Assembly (NCBI GenBank): GCA_900547825.1
Contig: URII01000004.1
Span: 1 to 64,000 of the forward strand
Length of the DNA stretch: 64,000 nt
Reading direction: 5' to 3'
From: an uncultured Porphyromonadaceae bacterium
Lineage (GTDB): Bacteria; Bacteroidota; Bacteroidia; Bacteroidales; Muribaculaceae
Below, in pieces: positions 33,669-42,967 of this stretch. Within the stretch, counting starts at the first letter, position 1. Each line of letters opens with the position of its first letter. The notes below the pieces were generated by a model. That model did not search any database, was not told the DNA's origin, and worked only from the letters and a program-made list of their open reading frames with translations. A program made the translations under genes and the position numbers.

Positions 33669-34313
33669 ATGTTGAAAATAAAATCATTTGAATTCAATCC
33701 GTTCGGCGAAAAGACTTATCTCGTATGGGATCCCGACACCCTACAGGCCATGGTGATCGATCCGGGAATGAGCAATGCGGCAGAGAGAGACGAATTCGAC
33801 CGGTTTGTGGCGCGTGAGCACCTTAATATCAAATATATGGTCAACACCCACCTCCACCTTGACCACACCTGGGGCAACGACCATGTTACCGACACATACG
33901 GAACCGCTACGTCAGCCTCTCCGGCCGATGCGATGCTCGGGCGCCGGCGTGCCGAACAGGCGCAGATGTTCGGTATGCGTGAGCATATGAAACCCCTTGA
34001 CATAACCCACCATCTGCACGACGGCGACCGCATGGCGCTTGGAGGATACACATTTGAGGTGATCAGCGTTCCCGGTCATTCACCCGGAGGTCTGGCGCTG
34101 TATTGCCCCCAAGGGGGAGTGCTGTTCTCAGGTGATTCGCTATTTGCCGGATCAGTAGGGCGCACCGACCTGCCGGGAGGCGACATGAACACCCTGCTTG
34201 ACGCCATCACCGCGAAACTGCTCACGCTGCCCGAAACCACAACAGTATTTCCGGGTCACGGCCCATCCACCACCATAGGGCGCGAACGGTCATCAAACCC
34301 GTTTTTACGCTGA
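33669..34313 (+). CDS. MBL-fold metallo-hydrolase, glyoxalase II-like
   Basis: A 214-residue binuclear zinc hydrolase. THLHLDH (residues 60-66; His61, His63, Asp65, His66), SVPGHSPGG, SGDSLFAGSVGRTDLPGGD and FPGHGPSTTIGRE supply all metal ligands in the order of the GloB-like branch. Bacteroidales members are annotated as hydroxyacylglutathione-hydrolase-like, but these bacteria generally lack glutathione, so the thioester or other substrate is unknown. Second gene after rsmG. Confidence 0.9.
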   Translation: MLKIKSFEFNPFGEKTYLVWDPDTLQAMVIDPGMSNAAERDEFDRFVAREHLNIKYMVNTHLHLDHTWGNDHVTDTYGTATSASPADAMLGRRRAEQAQMFGMREHMKPLDITHHLHDGDRMALGGYTFEVISVPGHSPGGLALYCPQGGVLFSGDSLFAGSVGRTDLPGGDMNTLLDAITAKLLTLPETTTVFPGHGPSTTIGRERSSNPFLR

Positions 34314-34340
34314 CATCTGTTTATCCGACAATATACAGTT

Positions 34341-34389
34341 CACCCCGCATCAGATCCCGAAAATCCGGTGCGGGGTGTAATTCTATTTA
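34341..34389. terminator. Bidirectional terminator between the MBL hydrolase and DUF4465 genes
   Basis: CACCCCGCA (34341-34349) pairs perfectly with TGCGGGGTG (34369-34377), followed by TAATTCTATTTAT on the plus strand. Both flanking genes converge on it. Confidence 0.75.
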
Positions 34390-34403
34390 TCGATCAGGGG
34401 ATA

Positions 34404-35168
34404 TCAGCGTGTAAATTCCATACGGTCAAGACAGAAATATGCCGGGCTGTTCATGCCCCACTGTCCAGAGTCGGTGGAAGTCATCTGGAAATAAATATAA
34501 TTTACTTCGCCAAGCGGCTTCAGATCGATCTTGCGCCACGAATCGAGAATAACACCGTCGGCGGCAAGGTCAACATTCACGGTGCCGGTGATGCGGCTGT
34601 CCTTTACGCCATGGATGATGAGCACACAGCGGTCAGTGGCAGTGAACGGACGGCTGAAAGCAGTGCCGTTCTTCATAGCCCAATAAGCATAGTTGCTGTT
34701 GGTGACATAGATGCTCTTGGGTGAGAATTTAGAGCCTTCCACAGCTTTGATGGCACATGTGGGGTTTTCAGGGATGGCTTCAGTACTCTCCATTACATCC
34801 CAGCAGCCGAGCACAAAAGGAGTGCCTTTGCCTGACAGTCCGCCTCCGGTCACAGAGCCCCACTGATAAGTAATCCAATCGCCGCCATCGGTGTGGTCGG
34901 CATTGTCGGAGCTGCGTGACGGGCAGAATCCTTTCCAGGAATAATACTTCACACCGTCCCATTCCGTCATGGTCCAGCTGTGAGAGAAACCAAGACCACT
35001 GACGGTGAAATCGCCCGACGAGTAACAGTCGGCCCAGGCGCCGTCCGTATCGTAATTCACTGCTTCGGACGAAAGATTGGTTGTTACGGTTGAGTCGTCA
35101 TCGTCGCTGCACGACGAGAAAGTCAGGGCGGCCAAAGCCACCGCTGCAATAAGTTTGAAACGTTTCAT
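34404..35168 (-). CDS. DUF4465 lipoprotein
   Basis: A 254-residue surface or periplasmic lipoprotein: signal peptide with lipobox ending at Cys20 (SSC), then SDDDD. Acidic residues directly after the lipid Cys are the surface-export pattern of Bacteroidetes lipoproteins. The body has the DUF4465 hallmarks: a WDGVKYYSWKGFCPSRSSDN region, a SNYAYWAMKNG segment preceding an FTATDRC strand, and a C-terminal LGEVNYIYFQM-TSTDSG stretch. Function unknown; the fold is expected to be a carbohydrate-binding-like beta sandwich. It follows another lipoprotein gene by 28 bases and is probably co-transcribed. Confidence 0.82.
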   Translation of the reverse strand: MKRFKLIAAVALAALTFSSCSDDDDSTVTTNLSSEAVNYDTDGAWADCYSSGDFTVSGLGFSHSWTMTEWDGVKYYSWKGFCPSRSSDNADHTDGGDWITYQWGSVTGGGLSGKGTPFVLGCWDVMESTEAIPENPTCAIKAVEGSKFSPKSIYVTNSNYAYWAMKNGTAFSRPFTATDRCVLIIHGVKDSRITGTVNVDLAADGVILDSWRKIDLKPLGEVNYIYFQMTSTDSGQWGMNSPAYFCLDRMEFTR

Positions 35169-35196
35169 TGTGGATTATAGATAATTTATGATAGGG

Positions 35197-35772
35197 TCAA
35201 TCTATAGCCATGACCTGACCTGCCGCGGGAGCGACAGGCTGCACGGTCTTCGACGAATCAGGCCGCGCCTTGGCTGTATCGGCAGGAGCGTCAGGTTTGG
35301 TCAGATCGCCACCGTTGATAGCGTCATATTCGGCAAGGCGTGCGCGGAAATGCCTTACGAGGCTGTCGACATTAAACACCGGATTGATCTGTCGTGCGCT
35401 CTCCAACGCCTCACGCATCCCTTTGCTGTCGCGTCCGAGCGAGAGGTCATACACATCGACAAACTTCCGGAGCGTGATCAGATCCTTCTGAGTGTCCCCT
35501 TTCTCCACGGCATTGTTGTGTATTTCCAGATAAGCCAGGAGCACAGCCACAGTCTCACCGTTGGTAAGCTCATCCACATCTATGGCCATAGAATCGGCAA
35601 TGGAACCTGCATTCCCCAGATCCTTGCTGCGGATGGCTTCATATAATTGAGAATCCTCCAGGTCATCACTGATGGCCGAACTGTCGTTTCCCCCGCCGGA
35701 GCATGACACAGTTCCCGGCAGCAACATGGCTGCCAGGGTATATCCGGTCAATTTAGCTGTTAACTTGTTCAT
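35197..35772 (-). CDS. Lipoprotein of unknown function
   Basis: A 191-residue protein with a lipoprotein signal peptide (Cys24 in GTVSCSGG). It has an alpha-helical middle (LYEAIRSKDLGNAGSIADSM, ETVAVLLAYLEIHNNAVEKG, GMREALESARQINPVFNVDS) and a Pro/Ala/Asp-rich C-terminal tail (KPDAPADTAKARPDSSKTVQ). I do not recognise the family. It is first in a two-gene unit with the DUF4465 lipoprotein and has a -7 element upstream. Confidence 0.75.
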   Translation of the reverse strand: MNKLTAKLTGYTLAAMLLPGTVSCSGGGNDSSAISDDLEDSQLYEAIRSKDLGNAGSIADSMAIDVDELTNGETVAVLLAYLEIHNNAVEKGDTQKDLITLRKFVDVYDLSLGRDSKGMREALESARQINPVFNVDSLVRHFRARLAEYDAINGGDLTKPDAPADTAKARPDSSKTVQPVAPAAGQVMAID

Positions 35773-35798
35773 GTAGATATATTGCGAATTATACGGGG

Positions 35799-35806
35799 CA
35801 AAGATA
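35799..35806 (-). promoter_or_regulatory. -7 element of the lipoprotein pair
   Basis: TATCTTTG on the minus strand, 27 bases before the start codon at 35772; no clear -33 element. Confidence 0.5.
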
Positions 35807-35844
35807 CGAATTTTTTATATCCCTCCATAGCCCGCGACAACATA

Positions 35845-36435
35845 TCACACCGTAAGCTCTATATTGTTCTCGCTGGCTATACGCCGCATGTTGATCAGAG
35901 CGTAACGCATACGCCCCAATGCGGTGTTGATGCCTGTGCCCATAGCTTCGGCTATCTCCTTGAACGACATGTCACGGTAAAAACGCATTTTCAGCACATC
36001 ACGCTGGGCTTCGGGAAGCGCCTCGATAATGCGGCGCACATCGTCGTGAAGTTGCAGTTCCGACATATTATCCTCCACACAAGGCTCGCAAAGTTCGGCC
36101 CTGTTCAGTATATTTCCGTCCGATTCATCGGCCGAAACAGTGCGCTCGCCTTTTTCCTGACGGAAATGGTCTATGATAAGATTGTGGGCTATGCGTGTGA
36201 GCCATGCCGAGAATTTACCGGATTCGACATAGCGGCCCTGACGTATGGTGGTTATGACCTTGACGAACGTTTCCTGAAAAATGTCGTTGGCAAGGTCGCG
36301 GTCATTTACAATGCGGTTGATATATGTGAACACACGATTCTGATGACGCTTCAGGAGCTCATCGAATGCTTTATTGTCGCCGTTTGCGTAGGCTTCCACC
36401 AACCTTGTGTCGGTCAGTTCAGATGTCTTTTGCAT
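35845..36435 (-). CDS. ECF-type RNA polymerase sigma factor
   Basis: A 196-residue sigma-70 family protein. Region 2 is at about 25-95 (YINRIVNDRDLANDIFQETF, FSAWLTRIAHNLIIDHFRQE); region 4 is at about 130-185 (LPEAQRDVLKMRFYRDMSFK, EIAEAMGTGINTALGRMRYA). No anti-sigma gene or TonB-type transducer is next to it, so its signal is not evident. The relaxed linker (ERTVSADESDGNILN) is typical of stand-alone ECF factors in Bacteroides. Confidence 0.93.
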   Translation of the reverse strand: MQKTSELTDTRLVEAYANGDNKAFDELLKRHQNRVFTYINRIVNDRDLANDIFQETFVKVITTIRQGRYVESGKFSAWLTRIAHNLIIDHFRQEKGERTVSADESDGNILNRAELCEPCVEDNMSELQLHDDVRRIIEALPEAQRDVLKMRFYRDMSFKEIAEAMGTGINTALGRMRYALINMRRIASENNIELTV

Positions 36436-36573
36436 TTACTCTTTTTGTTTTGATTAGAGTAGAGTTGAGCGATAGGCAGTTACGTGTTAAATTGGTGTTA
36501 TTGTCCGGCAGTGTGACAAAGGTTGTGATAATAATTCCGCTTCCTGATCCGTTATACTTTTCTGAAAGCTGTG

Positions 36574-36581
36574 CAAAGATA
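36574..36581 (-). promoter_or_regulatory. -7 element of the ECF sigma gene
   Basis: TATCTTTG on the minus strand, giving a leader of about 130 bases before 36435. The -33 region is weak. Confidence 0.5.
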
Positions 36582-36701
36582 ATGAATTTGCTCAGTAAAA
36601 ACATATCCCTATCCTCTTTTTTAAGAATATTAAGGTCATTTAGCATACTAAACCCCATATACGGCACGTTTAAAGGTTACATAACATCACATTAACCCCT
36701 A

Positions 36702-36905
36702 ATGCCTATGGAAGAAAGCTCTACTCAGTCAATTCTCTCCACTATTATCCCAAACGAACCGATGACGTATGAACCCGTCAAGGCCGGCGAGTCCGGCACT
36801 GATGCCCCGCGTCAGTCAACCATTGAATTCATTCGCAGCTTTGCCCGCTGCTATGTGGCCGTTCCCTCGCTTCCGGCAGGCCTGAACGGCATGATACTGA
36901 ACTGA
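36702..36905 (+). CDS. Small protein of 67 residues, unknown function
   Basis: Starts MPMEESSTQSILSTIIPNEP (a second Met, codon 3, is also possible) and ends in TIEFIRSFARCYVAVPSLPA followed by GLNGMILN. The central FIRSFARCY helix resembles a short conserved motif I associate with small Bacteroidales proteins. It is soluble and shows no metal or membrane motif. Support as a gene comes from its independent position on the plus strand, codon usage like its neighbours, and a perfect 15-bp terminator directly after it. Confidence 0.65.
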   Translation: MPMEESSTQSILSTIIPNEPMTYEPVKAGESGTDAPRQSTIEFIRSFARCYVAVPSLPAGLNGMILN

Positions 36906-36926
36906 TCCCCATTACAACCCATCAAC

Positions 36927-36974
36927 GCACGGTGTGCAGCCACAACATAATCCGGCTGCACACCGTGCGTTTTT
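36927..36974 (+). terminator. Strong terminator after the 67-residue protein gene
   Basis: GCACGGTGTGCAGCC pairs perfectly (15 bp) with GGCTGCACACCGTGC around a 12-base loop, followed by GTTTTT. Confidence 0.92.
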
Positions 36975-36996
36975 AATATCCCGATAATAATACGAT

Positions 36997-37026
36997 AAAA
37001 GGCGCATCCCGGAGGATACGCCTTTT
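36997..37026 (-). terminator. Terminator of the SusC/SusD operon
   Basis: AAAAGGCG-C-ATCC pairs with GGAT-A-CGCCTTTT; on the minus strand the stem ends in a T run, 20 bases after the Calx-beta gene stop. Confidence 0.8.
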
Positions 37027-37045
37027 ATTATTAGATGCTGTAGGA

Positions 37046-37939
37046 TCAGCGGGTCATTGTTATAGACTGCAGGTTTCCGAGAATGTAGAGACCGGCATCC
37101 GTGCGCCACAACAGAAGGATTTCCTTACCTTCCTCAAATGTAAGCACATGGGTATCGTCATCCCATTCAACCTTGATTGAGCCGCTTGCATTGAAGCTTG
37201 TGAGGACACCATTTTCCCAAACAGGTTCAACTGCCTGTACTACACCGCTTCTTTCGCCACTCTCATAAGTGCCGATTTCAGAACCGTAGTTGATGGTGAG
37301 ATAACCCGAGTTGGTCATGTCATTGAATGTGTAGTAGAATGGCATAACCAGGCCTTCGATTCCCATCCAGCCTTCGGCATTGAGAAGCACCTCGTAGCCA
37401 GGCTCATCCTCTGAGAAACCGGTCATATTGACGGTAAACGAGCTGGGAGTTCCATCTTCAATATAATTGACTTTCCATTCGCCCTGGAGGCGGTTGTACA
37501 TTACATTGTCGTTGTCAATGATTGTTACAAGAGTCGAGGCATTTTCGCCTACCGATCCGCCCTGCACCTTTGTTATGGTAACGAGGAATGTGCGGTCGCC
37601 TGTATACTCAAGGTCATCGATTATACGGATTTCGGCATCCACATCCTTAACGCCTTTGGGGATGTTGATCTCATCATCCGTAAGGATCATGTGGAAATTG
37701 TTGATAGCGGGATTCTCGCCTGTTTCCTGAACTTCGATAGTGATCTTTACGGGGCCGTTAGCCTCACCTTCGAGTTTGATAGGAACTCTGAGCATGCCCT
37801 GCTGCTCCTTGGCGTCAACCTGAAGGTCGGCCATAGAGACGGTCACACCTTCCCTATTGTTCCACTTTTGGTCATCGTCCGAGCAAGCGGTCAGGGTTGC
37901 TGCGGCGAGAGCTAAAGCAAATATTTTGGTCAGTTTCAT
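37046..37939 (-). CDS. Calx-beta-like surface lipoprotein, third gene of a SusC/SusD operon
   Basis: A 297-residue lipoprotein (Cys19 in LTACSDDD, with the acidic surface-export tail). Residues about 30-145 form a Calx-beta-like domain: GVTVSMADLQVDAKEQQGML at its start and RTFLVTITKVQGGSVGENAS plus TLVTIIDND at its end. The C-terminal 150 residues form a second beta-rich domain (LQGEWKVNYIEDGTPSSFTV). Third genes of Sus-like operons often encode surface glycan-binding proteins, and that is the likely role here. Confidence 0.8.
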   Translation of the reverse strand: MKLTKIFALALAAATLTACSDDDQKWNNREGVTVSMADLQVDAKEQQGMLRVPIKLEGEANGPVKITIEVQETGENPAINNFHMILTDDEINIPKGVKDVDAEIRIIDDLEYTGDRTFLVTITKVQGGSVGENASTLVTIIDNDNVMYNRLQGEWKVNYIEDGTPSSFTVNMTGFSEDEPGYEVLLNAEGWMGIEGLVMPFYYTFNDMTNSGYLTINYGSEIGTYESGERSGVVQAVEPVWENGVLTSFNASGSIKVEWDDDTHVLTFEEGKEILLLWRTDAGLYILGNLQSITMTR

Positions 37940-37985
37940 AATTTGATTCTTGATTTTCAGAATTTAAATAATATTTCCGTCCGGA

Positions 37986-39554
37986 TTAATAACCGGGGTT
38001 CTGCTGACCCTTGAGCTGCGGGTTGACTTCCATTTCCGATGAAGGAATGGGCCATACGTAGCGGTGGTCATTCTCGGTGTAAACCACATTGCGGCCTGCA
38101 CGTACGAAACAGGGAATGATGTTGTCCGACGAGAAGGGATAATCGGCTGTAGCCTCAACGCGTGAGAAGCCCTGCTTCCAGCGACGGAGGTCGCTCATAC
38201 GGTGACCTTCACCGATAAGCTCGCGGTGACGTTCAAGGCGTATCTGGGCTGTAAGCTCATTGCCTGAATAGGTCTGATCCTGCCAGCGGGTGATACGACG
38301 CTTGCGGAGATCGTTGAGATACTTGTTGGCATCGCCATCCAGTCCGAGTGCATCCGAAGCTTCGGCCACGATAAGGTAGCTTTCGGCAAGACGGAAATAT
38401 TTGGAAAGGTTGCGGCGGTAGTTGGTACCGGTAACGAGGCTTGAGTTGCCGGGATATTTCCAGAATACTTTTGCTTCATAGAAAAGGCCGTTGATCTCAA
38501 GATCCCATGTGTTGAAGTAGCCGGGGTCACGGGTAGTGTTCTTGCCACGGACGTCGTTGTCGTCATAGAGGCTGAGTGTTGCGGCTGTGGGGATGTACCA
38601 TGCGTTCTTTGTATTCTCATAAGCGAGATAGGGAGTCGATGTGCGGGGAACGCCTGACGACTGCTGTGCATCACCGTAGGGAACGAAAATCAGTTCCGAG
38701 CCCTGGTCGCTGCTCCACATCTTGATGAATGAAGCGGTGGTGGCAAGGGTGTAACGGCCGCAGTTGATCAGTTCTTTCGACTTGCTGATGGCTGTTTCAT
38801 AATCGCCGGTGAGCAGAGCTATACGAGCCTGAAGAGCCTTGACCACGTCAGTATTGATCCAATATGAGTTACGTCCGCGGATTTCGCTGACTTCAGATCC
38901 GAGATATTCCTCATATTCGGTCAGACCGTCGAAAGCCTCCTTGAGATCGACATTGAGGATCAGGTTCATTGTCTCGGCCATTGTTGAGCGGCCGGGATAC
39001 TTCGACTGTATGCCTTCGGGCTTATACTCCGTAACCAACGGAAGACCGAGAGCCGGCTCATTGGCCTTTTCAGGAGTGTATGCCTGGCAGAAATGGTCGA
39101 ACATGTAGAAATAATAGTAGGCACGGGCAAACTTGGTCTCTGCCTTGAAGCGCTTGAATTCCTCGCGGTCAGCATCGGTAAAAGATTCATTGCTGATAGC
39201 CGGCTCAAGTTTCTCAAGCAGATAGTTACAGTTTGCGATAGCTCCATACAGGCCTGCCCATACGGATTCGATATCGGAGTTATTGGAGTAGATCGTACCG
39301 TTATTGAACTGGCCGAGCTGGTTACCGTTGGAGATCAGTCCGATGAAATCGTCCATCTGGATCTCTGTGGCGTAGATATAGGAGCCGCCACCAAGCGCAC
39401 GCAGATTTGAGTAAATGCCGTTGCGGAAACGATAGAAATCGTTGTAAGTCTGGAGGGCGTCACCCTCGGGGAGCGATCCGATGGGCTCCTTGTTCATGTC
39501 GCAGGAGGTCAGAAGTCCGGCGCAGAGGGCTATTGATAGAAATATCTTTTTCAT
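37986..39554 (-). CDS. SusD/RagB family nutrient-binding outer-membrane lipoprotein
   Basis: A 522-residue SusD-like lipoprotein (Cys18 in LLTSCDMN). It has the helical TPR-like scaffold characteristic of the family: NDFYRFRNGIYSNLRALGG, AKTKFARAYYYF-like (AETKFARAYYYFYMFDHFCQ), and the C-terminal LERHRELIGEGHRMSDLRRW followed by KQGFSR. It binds ligand at the cell surface and acts as a lid on the SusC barrel encoded 20 bases upstream. The IRLERHRELIGEGHRMSDLR block is the conserved SusD C-terminal signature. The substrate cannot be inferred. Confidence 0.95.
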   Translation of the reverse strand: MKKIFLSIALCAGLLTSCDMNKEPIGSLPEGDALQTYNDFYRFRNGIYSNLRALGGGSYIYATEIQMDDFIGLISNGNQLGQFNNGTIYSNNSDIESVWAGLYGAIANCNYLLEKLEPAISNESFTDADREEFKRFKAETKFARAYYYFYMFDHFCQAYTPEKANEPALGLPLVTEYKPEGIQSKYPGRSTMAETMNLILNVDLKEAFDGLTEYEEYLGSEVSEIRGRNSYWINTDVVKALQARIALLTGDYETAISKSKELINCGRYTLATTASFIKMWSSDQGSELIFVPYGDAQQSSGVPRTSTPYLAYENTKNAWYIPTAATLSLYDDNDVRGKNTTRDPGYFNTWDLEINGLFYEAKVFWKYPGNSSLVTGTNYRRNLSKYFRLAESYLIVAEASDALGLDGDANKYLNDLRKRRITRWQDQTYSGNELTAQIRLERHRELIGEGHRMSDLRRWKQGFSRVEATADYPFSSDNIIPCFVRAGRNVVYTENDHRYVWPIPSSEMEVNPQLKGQQNPGY

Positions 39555-39574
39555 AATGTAATTACTCTATAAAG

Positions 39575-42500
39575 TTAGAAAGTTACTTCTACACCGAACT
39601 CATACTGACGGGTATTGGGGTATGCGAATATCGTCAAGTTGCCCTCCGGCTCGGGATCATAGCCGGTGAAGTCAGTGATGGTCCAGAGGTTACGTCCGGT
39701 AAAGTGGAATGTAACGTTCTCTAAGTAGATTTTTTTGAGGATAGATTTGGGAAGGCTGTAGTTTACAGTCAGGTTCTTCATACGCATGAACGAAGCGTCC
39801 TCGATCAGGCGGGTGTCGAACTGGACTTCTTCACCGTAAGCAGGGATATCTGTAACCTGTCCTTCATGTGTCCATACATTGAGCATGGCGGTGGACTGGT
39901 TCATCTGGGTACCCATGTTGGCGTTGTTTACGAAATAGAGGTCGTTGTTGGTCATATACTTCTTGGCCTGCCATGCGAAGTCAGTGTGGAGGGAGATGTC
40001 ACGCCAGCGCACGTCGAAACCGAAACCACCGTTCCAGGGTGCATAGAAGCTCTTGCCTGTGAGGCGGGCGTCGCGCTCTTCGTTGTAAACCTTGGTTACG
40101 TTGCCGTTGATATCAAGCCACATCTGCTTACCATCGCGGGGATCCACGCCGAGATAAGGCACAGCATAAAGTTCGCCGTAGGTATGACCCACCTTGAGCT
40201 GCATGCCATAGTCGGGCAGTGAGAATTCATCCTGACCGTTGAAGAGCTCGGTAATGGTGTTCTTGTTGTAGTTGAAGTTGACGCGCGCACCTACATACCA
40301 ATCTTTGCTCTTATAGATGTCAGCTTTTACGTCAACGTCGATACCCACGTTCTTCATCGAACCTACGTTGGATGAGTTGCCGCCGAAACCTGTTGTGTAT
40401 GACCAGGGCACTGAGAGGATCATGTCCTTTGTCTCTTTACGGTAAACGTCAACGTCGAAGTTAACGCGGTCGAAAATGCCGAACTGGAGACCGAAGTCGA
40501 ATGCACGTACAGTTTCCCATGTAAGGTTCTTGTTAGGAGCCTGGGCGAGGAAAAGGGTTCCCGAGTTGTCGGGTCCGTAAGGAACGCTGCCGCTGCTTAC
40601 CAATCCGAAGTATGCATAGTTGCCGATCGAGGAGTTACCGGTGGTACCGTAGCTGAGGCTTACCTTAAGATCGGAGAGCCATGTATAAGGAGCGAGGAAC
40701 GATTCGGCTTTGGCATTCCACATGGCGCCCACGCTGAAGAAGTTAGCCCAACGGTGACCGGGAGCAAACTTGGAGCTACCGTCGCGGCGGAATGTAGCAT
40801 CAAGGAAGTATTTTCCATCATAGTCATACGAACCGGTGAGGAAGTAAGAGTTGAATACCTCTTCTGACACACCTTCACCCACGTTATCCATTGTTATCTC
40901 AGTACCCTGACCAAGAAGCATCTGACGTTTGTCGCTCTGGCCGTCGCTGGATACATAGAAGTTGCGGTCCTTGGTGATGATGGCTTCCTGACCGAGCAGG
41001 AACGAGAAGTTGTGCATGTTGTTGAGATCGAAACGATACTCGGCAGTGTTAGTGTAGGTGAACGAGTAGTAGCGTTCGAAGCCTTGCGAGTTGAAAGGAG
41101 TGAAGTAGAACTGCTGTCCGCCGGTGGGAACGAAGCATTCATCGCCCATAGGTGTCACGAATGCATCCACGGGATACTGGAGGTTCTTATAGGTGTAATC
41201 AAGAGCGTCAACAGCCTGCTGTGCCTTGATGGTGAGACCCTTGATGGGGTTGATCTGCTCGTAGAGCACCACGTTGGCGGTCACTTTGTCCTTCCAACGC
41301 GAACGGGTGGAGTTCAATGCCTCGGGTGAGTAAGTGCCTGAGTAGTGATAGTATTTGGCTTTGTCACCGAAGACGATCTTGCCGTTCTCATCAAATGTAT
41401 AGTAACGGGGCGAATCGTAAGGGAGCATGTAACGGGCAAGGAACACAGGGTTGTTGATGTTGTTGCGTGCTCCGTCGTTGAATGCGTTGGTCTCATACTT
41501 TGTGTAACCGAGGTTGCCCTGGAAGCCTACGCGGAACCAGTTGTTGACCTTGGCGTTGATGCTGGCACGGAGAGCCTCGCGGCGCATACCTGACTGGTCA
41601 ATGATACCGTCAGCGTCATAGTGGTTGAGCGACAGGAAGTAGCTTACTGACTCAGAACCGCCCTGGATGCCGGCCTCAAGTGAATATGTGAGGGCATGGC
41701 TGTCAAAGATCTCTTTACGCCAGTCGGTGGAGATATTATATGTGTCGACAAGATTACGCACTTCATCGTCCACGGGAACACCGATAAGGTCGCGGAACTT
41801 GATATACTGCTTGGAGTTCATCATGTCAATGTTGTCAGGGGTCATCTGCGACCAACCAACGTTGGCACGAACAGTGACACGGGCTTTTTCGCCGTATTTA
41901 CCCTTCTTGGATGTGATCACGATAACACCATTGGCGGCACGAGAACCGTAGATAGCCACAGAAGCTGCATCCTTGAGCACGGTGATGCTCTCAATATCGG
42001 AAGGATTGAGAGTTGTGAAGATAGCGGAAGTGACAGGAGCGCCGTCGAGGATAAACAACGGGGTGTTGCCGGCCTCAATGGAGTTCACACCGCGGATACG
42101 GATTGAGTTGGACACGCTGGAGGGGTCACCAGAGCTGGAGAGCACCGACAGACCGGCCACCTGACCGGCGAGTGCGTCAACGAACGTGGCGGCGGGAGTG
42201 TCCTCGATCGCCTCGCTGTGAACCACCGAAACGGCGCCCACAACAGAGCCGATTTTCTTTCCGGAGCCGTAACCGGTCACGACAACCTCGTCGAGACGGT
42301 TGTCACCGGCGGACAGTTTGATGGTCATGTTGTCAGACACGGGGAGAGTTTGCGGCTGCATTCCCACATATGACACCTTGATCTGGGTCACCTTAGTGGG
42401 GATAGTCACTGAAAACTTTCCGTCGATGTCGGTAGCAGTGCCTTGACCGCCACCTACAGGCAGAACTGTTGCGCCTACCAAAGGCTCATCATCTTCTGCA

Positions 42501-42592
42501 CTGACAACCACACCCTTGACGGTGCGCGTCTGCGCCGACGCACACAACGACAAAGAAAGGATTGCCGTGAGTAATAGAAACAGCTTTTTCAT
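39575..42592 (-). CDS. SusC/RagA family TonB-dependent outer-membrane transporter
   Basis: A 1005-residue outer-membrane barrel. After a 20-residue signal peptide comes an N-terminal carboxypeptidase-D-like domain (TVKGVVVSAEDDEPLVGATV, about 24-100) and the TonB-box-like DEVVVTGYG (about 101-109). The plug follows, with the family motif SIRIRGVNSIEAGNTPLFIL and DIESITVLKDAASVAIYGSR then AANGVIVITSKKGK. A 22-strand barrel ends in aromatic EFGVEVTF. It imports an oligosaccharide or other ligand with the SusD partner. First gene of a three-gene operon; no hydrolase, sulfatase or regulator is adjacent. Confidence 0.96.
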   Translation of the reverse strand: MKKLFLLLTAILSLSLCASAQTRTVKGVVVSAEDDEPLVGATVLPVGGGQGTATDIDGKFSVTIPTKVTQIKVSYVGMQPQTLPVSDNMTIKLSAGDNRLDEVVVTGYGSGKKIGSVVGAVSVVHSEAIEDTPAATFVDALAGQVAGLSVLSSSGDPSSVSNSIRIRGVNSIEAGNTPLFILDGAPVTSAIFTTLNPSDIESITVLKDAASVAIYGSRAANGVIVITSKKGKYGEKARVTVRANVGWSQMTPDNIDMMNSKQYIKFRDLIGVPVDDEVRNLVDTYNISTDWRKEIFDSHALTYSLEAGIQGGSESVSYFLSLNHYDADGIIDQSGMRREALRASINAKVNNWFRVGFQGNLGYTKYETNAFNDGARNNINNPVFLARYMLPYDSPRYYTFDENGKIVFGDKAKYYHYSGTYSPEALNSTRSRWKDKVTANVVLYEQINPIKGLTIKAQQAVDALDYTYKNLQYPVDAFVTPMGDECFVPTGGQQFYFTPFNSQGFERYYSFTYTNTAEYRFDLNNMHNFSFLLGQEAIITKDRNFYVSSDGQSDKRQMLLGQGTEITMDNVGEGVSEEVFNSYFLTGSYDYDGKYFLDATFRRDGSSKFAPGHRWANFFSVGAMWNAKAESFLAPYTWLSDLKVSLSYGTTGNSSIGNYAYFGLVSSGSVPYGPDNSGTLFLAQAPNKNLTWETVRAFDFGLQFGIFDRVNFDVDVYRKETKDMILSVPWSYTTGFGGNSSNVGSMKNVGIDVDVKADIYKSKDWYVGARVNFNYNKNTITELFNGQDEFSLPDYGMQLKVGHTYGELYAVPYLGVDPRDGKQMWLDINGNVTKVYNEERDARLTGKSFYAPWNGGFGFDVRWRDISLHTDFAWQAKKYMTNNDLYFVNNANMGTQMNQSTAMLNVWTHEGQVTDIPAYGEEVQFDTRLIEDASFMRMKNLTVNYSLPKSILKKIYLENVTFHFTGRNLWTITDFTGYDPEPEGNLTIFAYPNTRQYEFGVEVTF

Positions 42593-42967
42593 ACTAAAAA
42601 CAATTAGACATAAAATTAAAAATTTTTCAACAATTTCTTATAATTTAAGCACTTATCCCCCAAGTAGTGGAATAATGACCGGCTTAAAACACGGGTTTCA
42701 TGCAAGTGTTCCGATTGCAAAGTTACACTTTTTTGCAAAATAACAACTAAATGAAGTATAAATTTTCGGGATTTAACATTCCCGGTTTTGTTAAATTTCC
42801 CTTGCATTTCTCCGGTTCTCCATATCCTGCCAAACTGAAAGGCCACCCCCTTAATATAATAATGTGTATTTTAACACAACATTTATTCATTTGCCACGTT
42901 ACAAAAATAAATATGCACCTTTCAACATTATTACTGACTATCCCGACTAAGCATCAATCCAAAAAAC
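42593..42967. other. 375-base divergent intergenic region
   Basis: A/T-rich interval between the divergent susC-like gene and the acyl-ACP thioesterase gene. It contains the -7 element at 42718-42725 (minus). For the plus-strand gene I see no full TAnnTTTG/TTTG pair. No reading frame or stable hairpin of note. Confidence 0.6.
42718..42725 (-). promoter_or_regulatory. -7 element of the SusC/SusD operon
   Basis: TAACTTTG on the minus strand, matching TAnnTTTG; leader of about 120 bases. The -33 element is not evident at the normal spacing. Confidence 0.5.
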
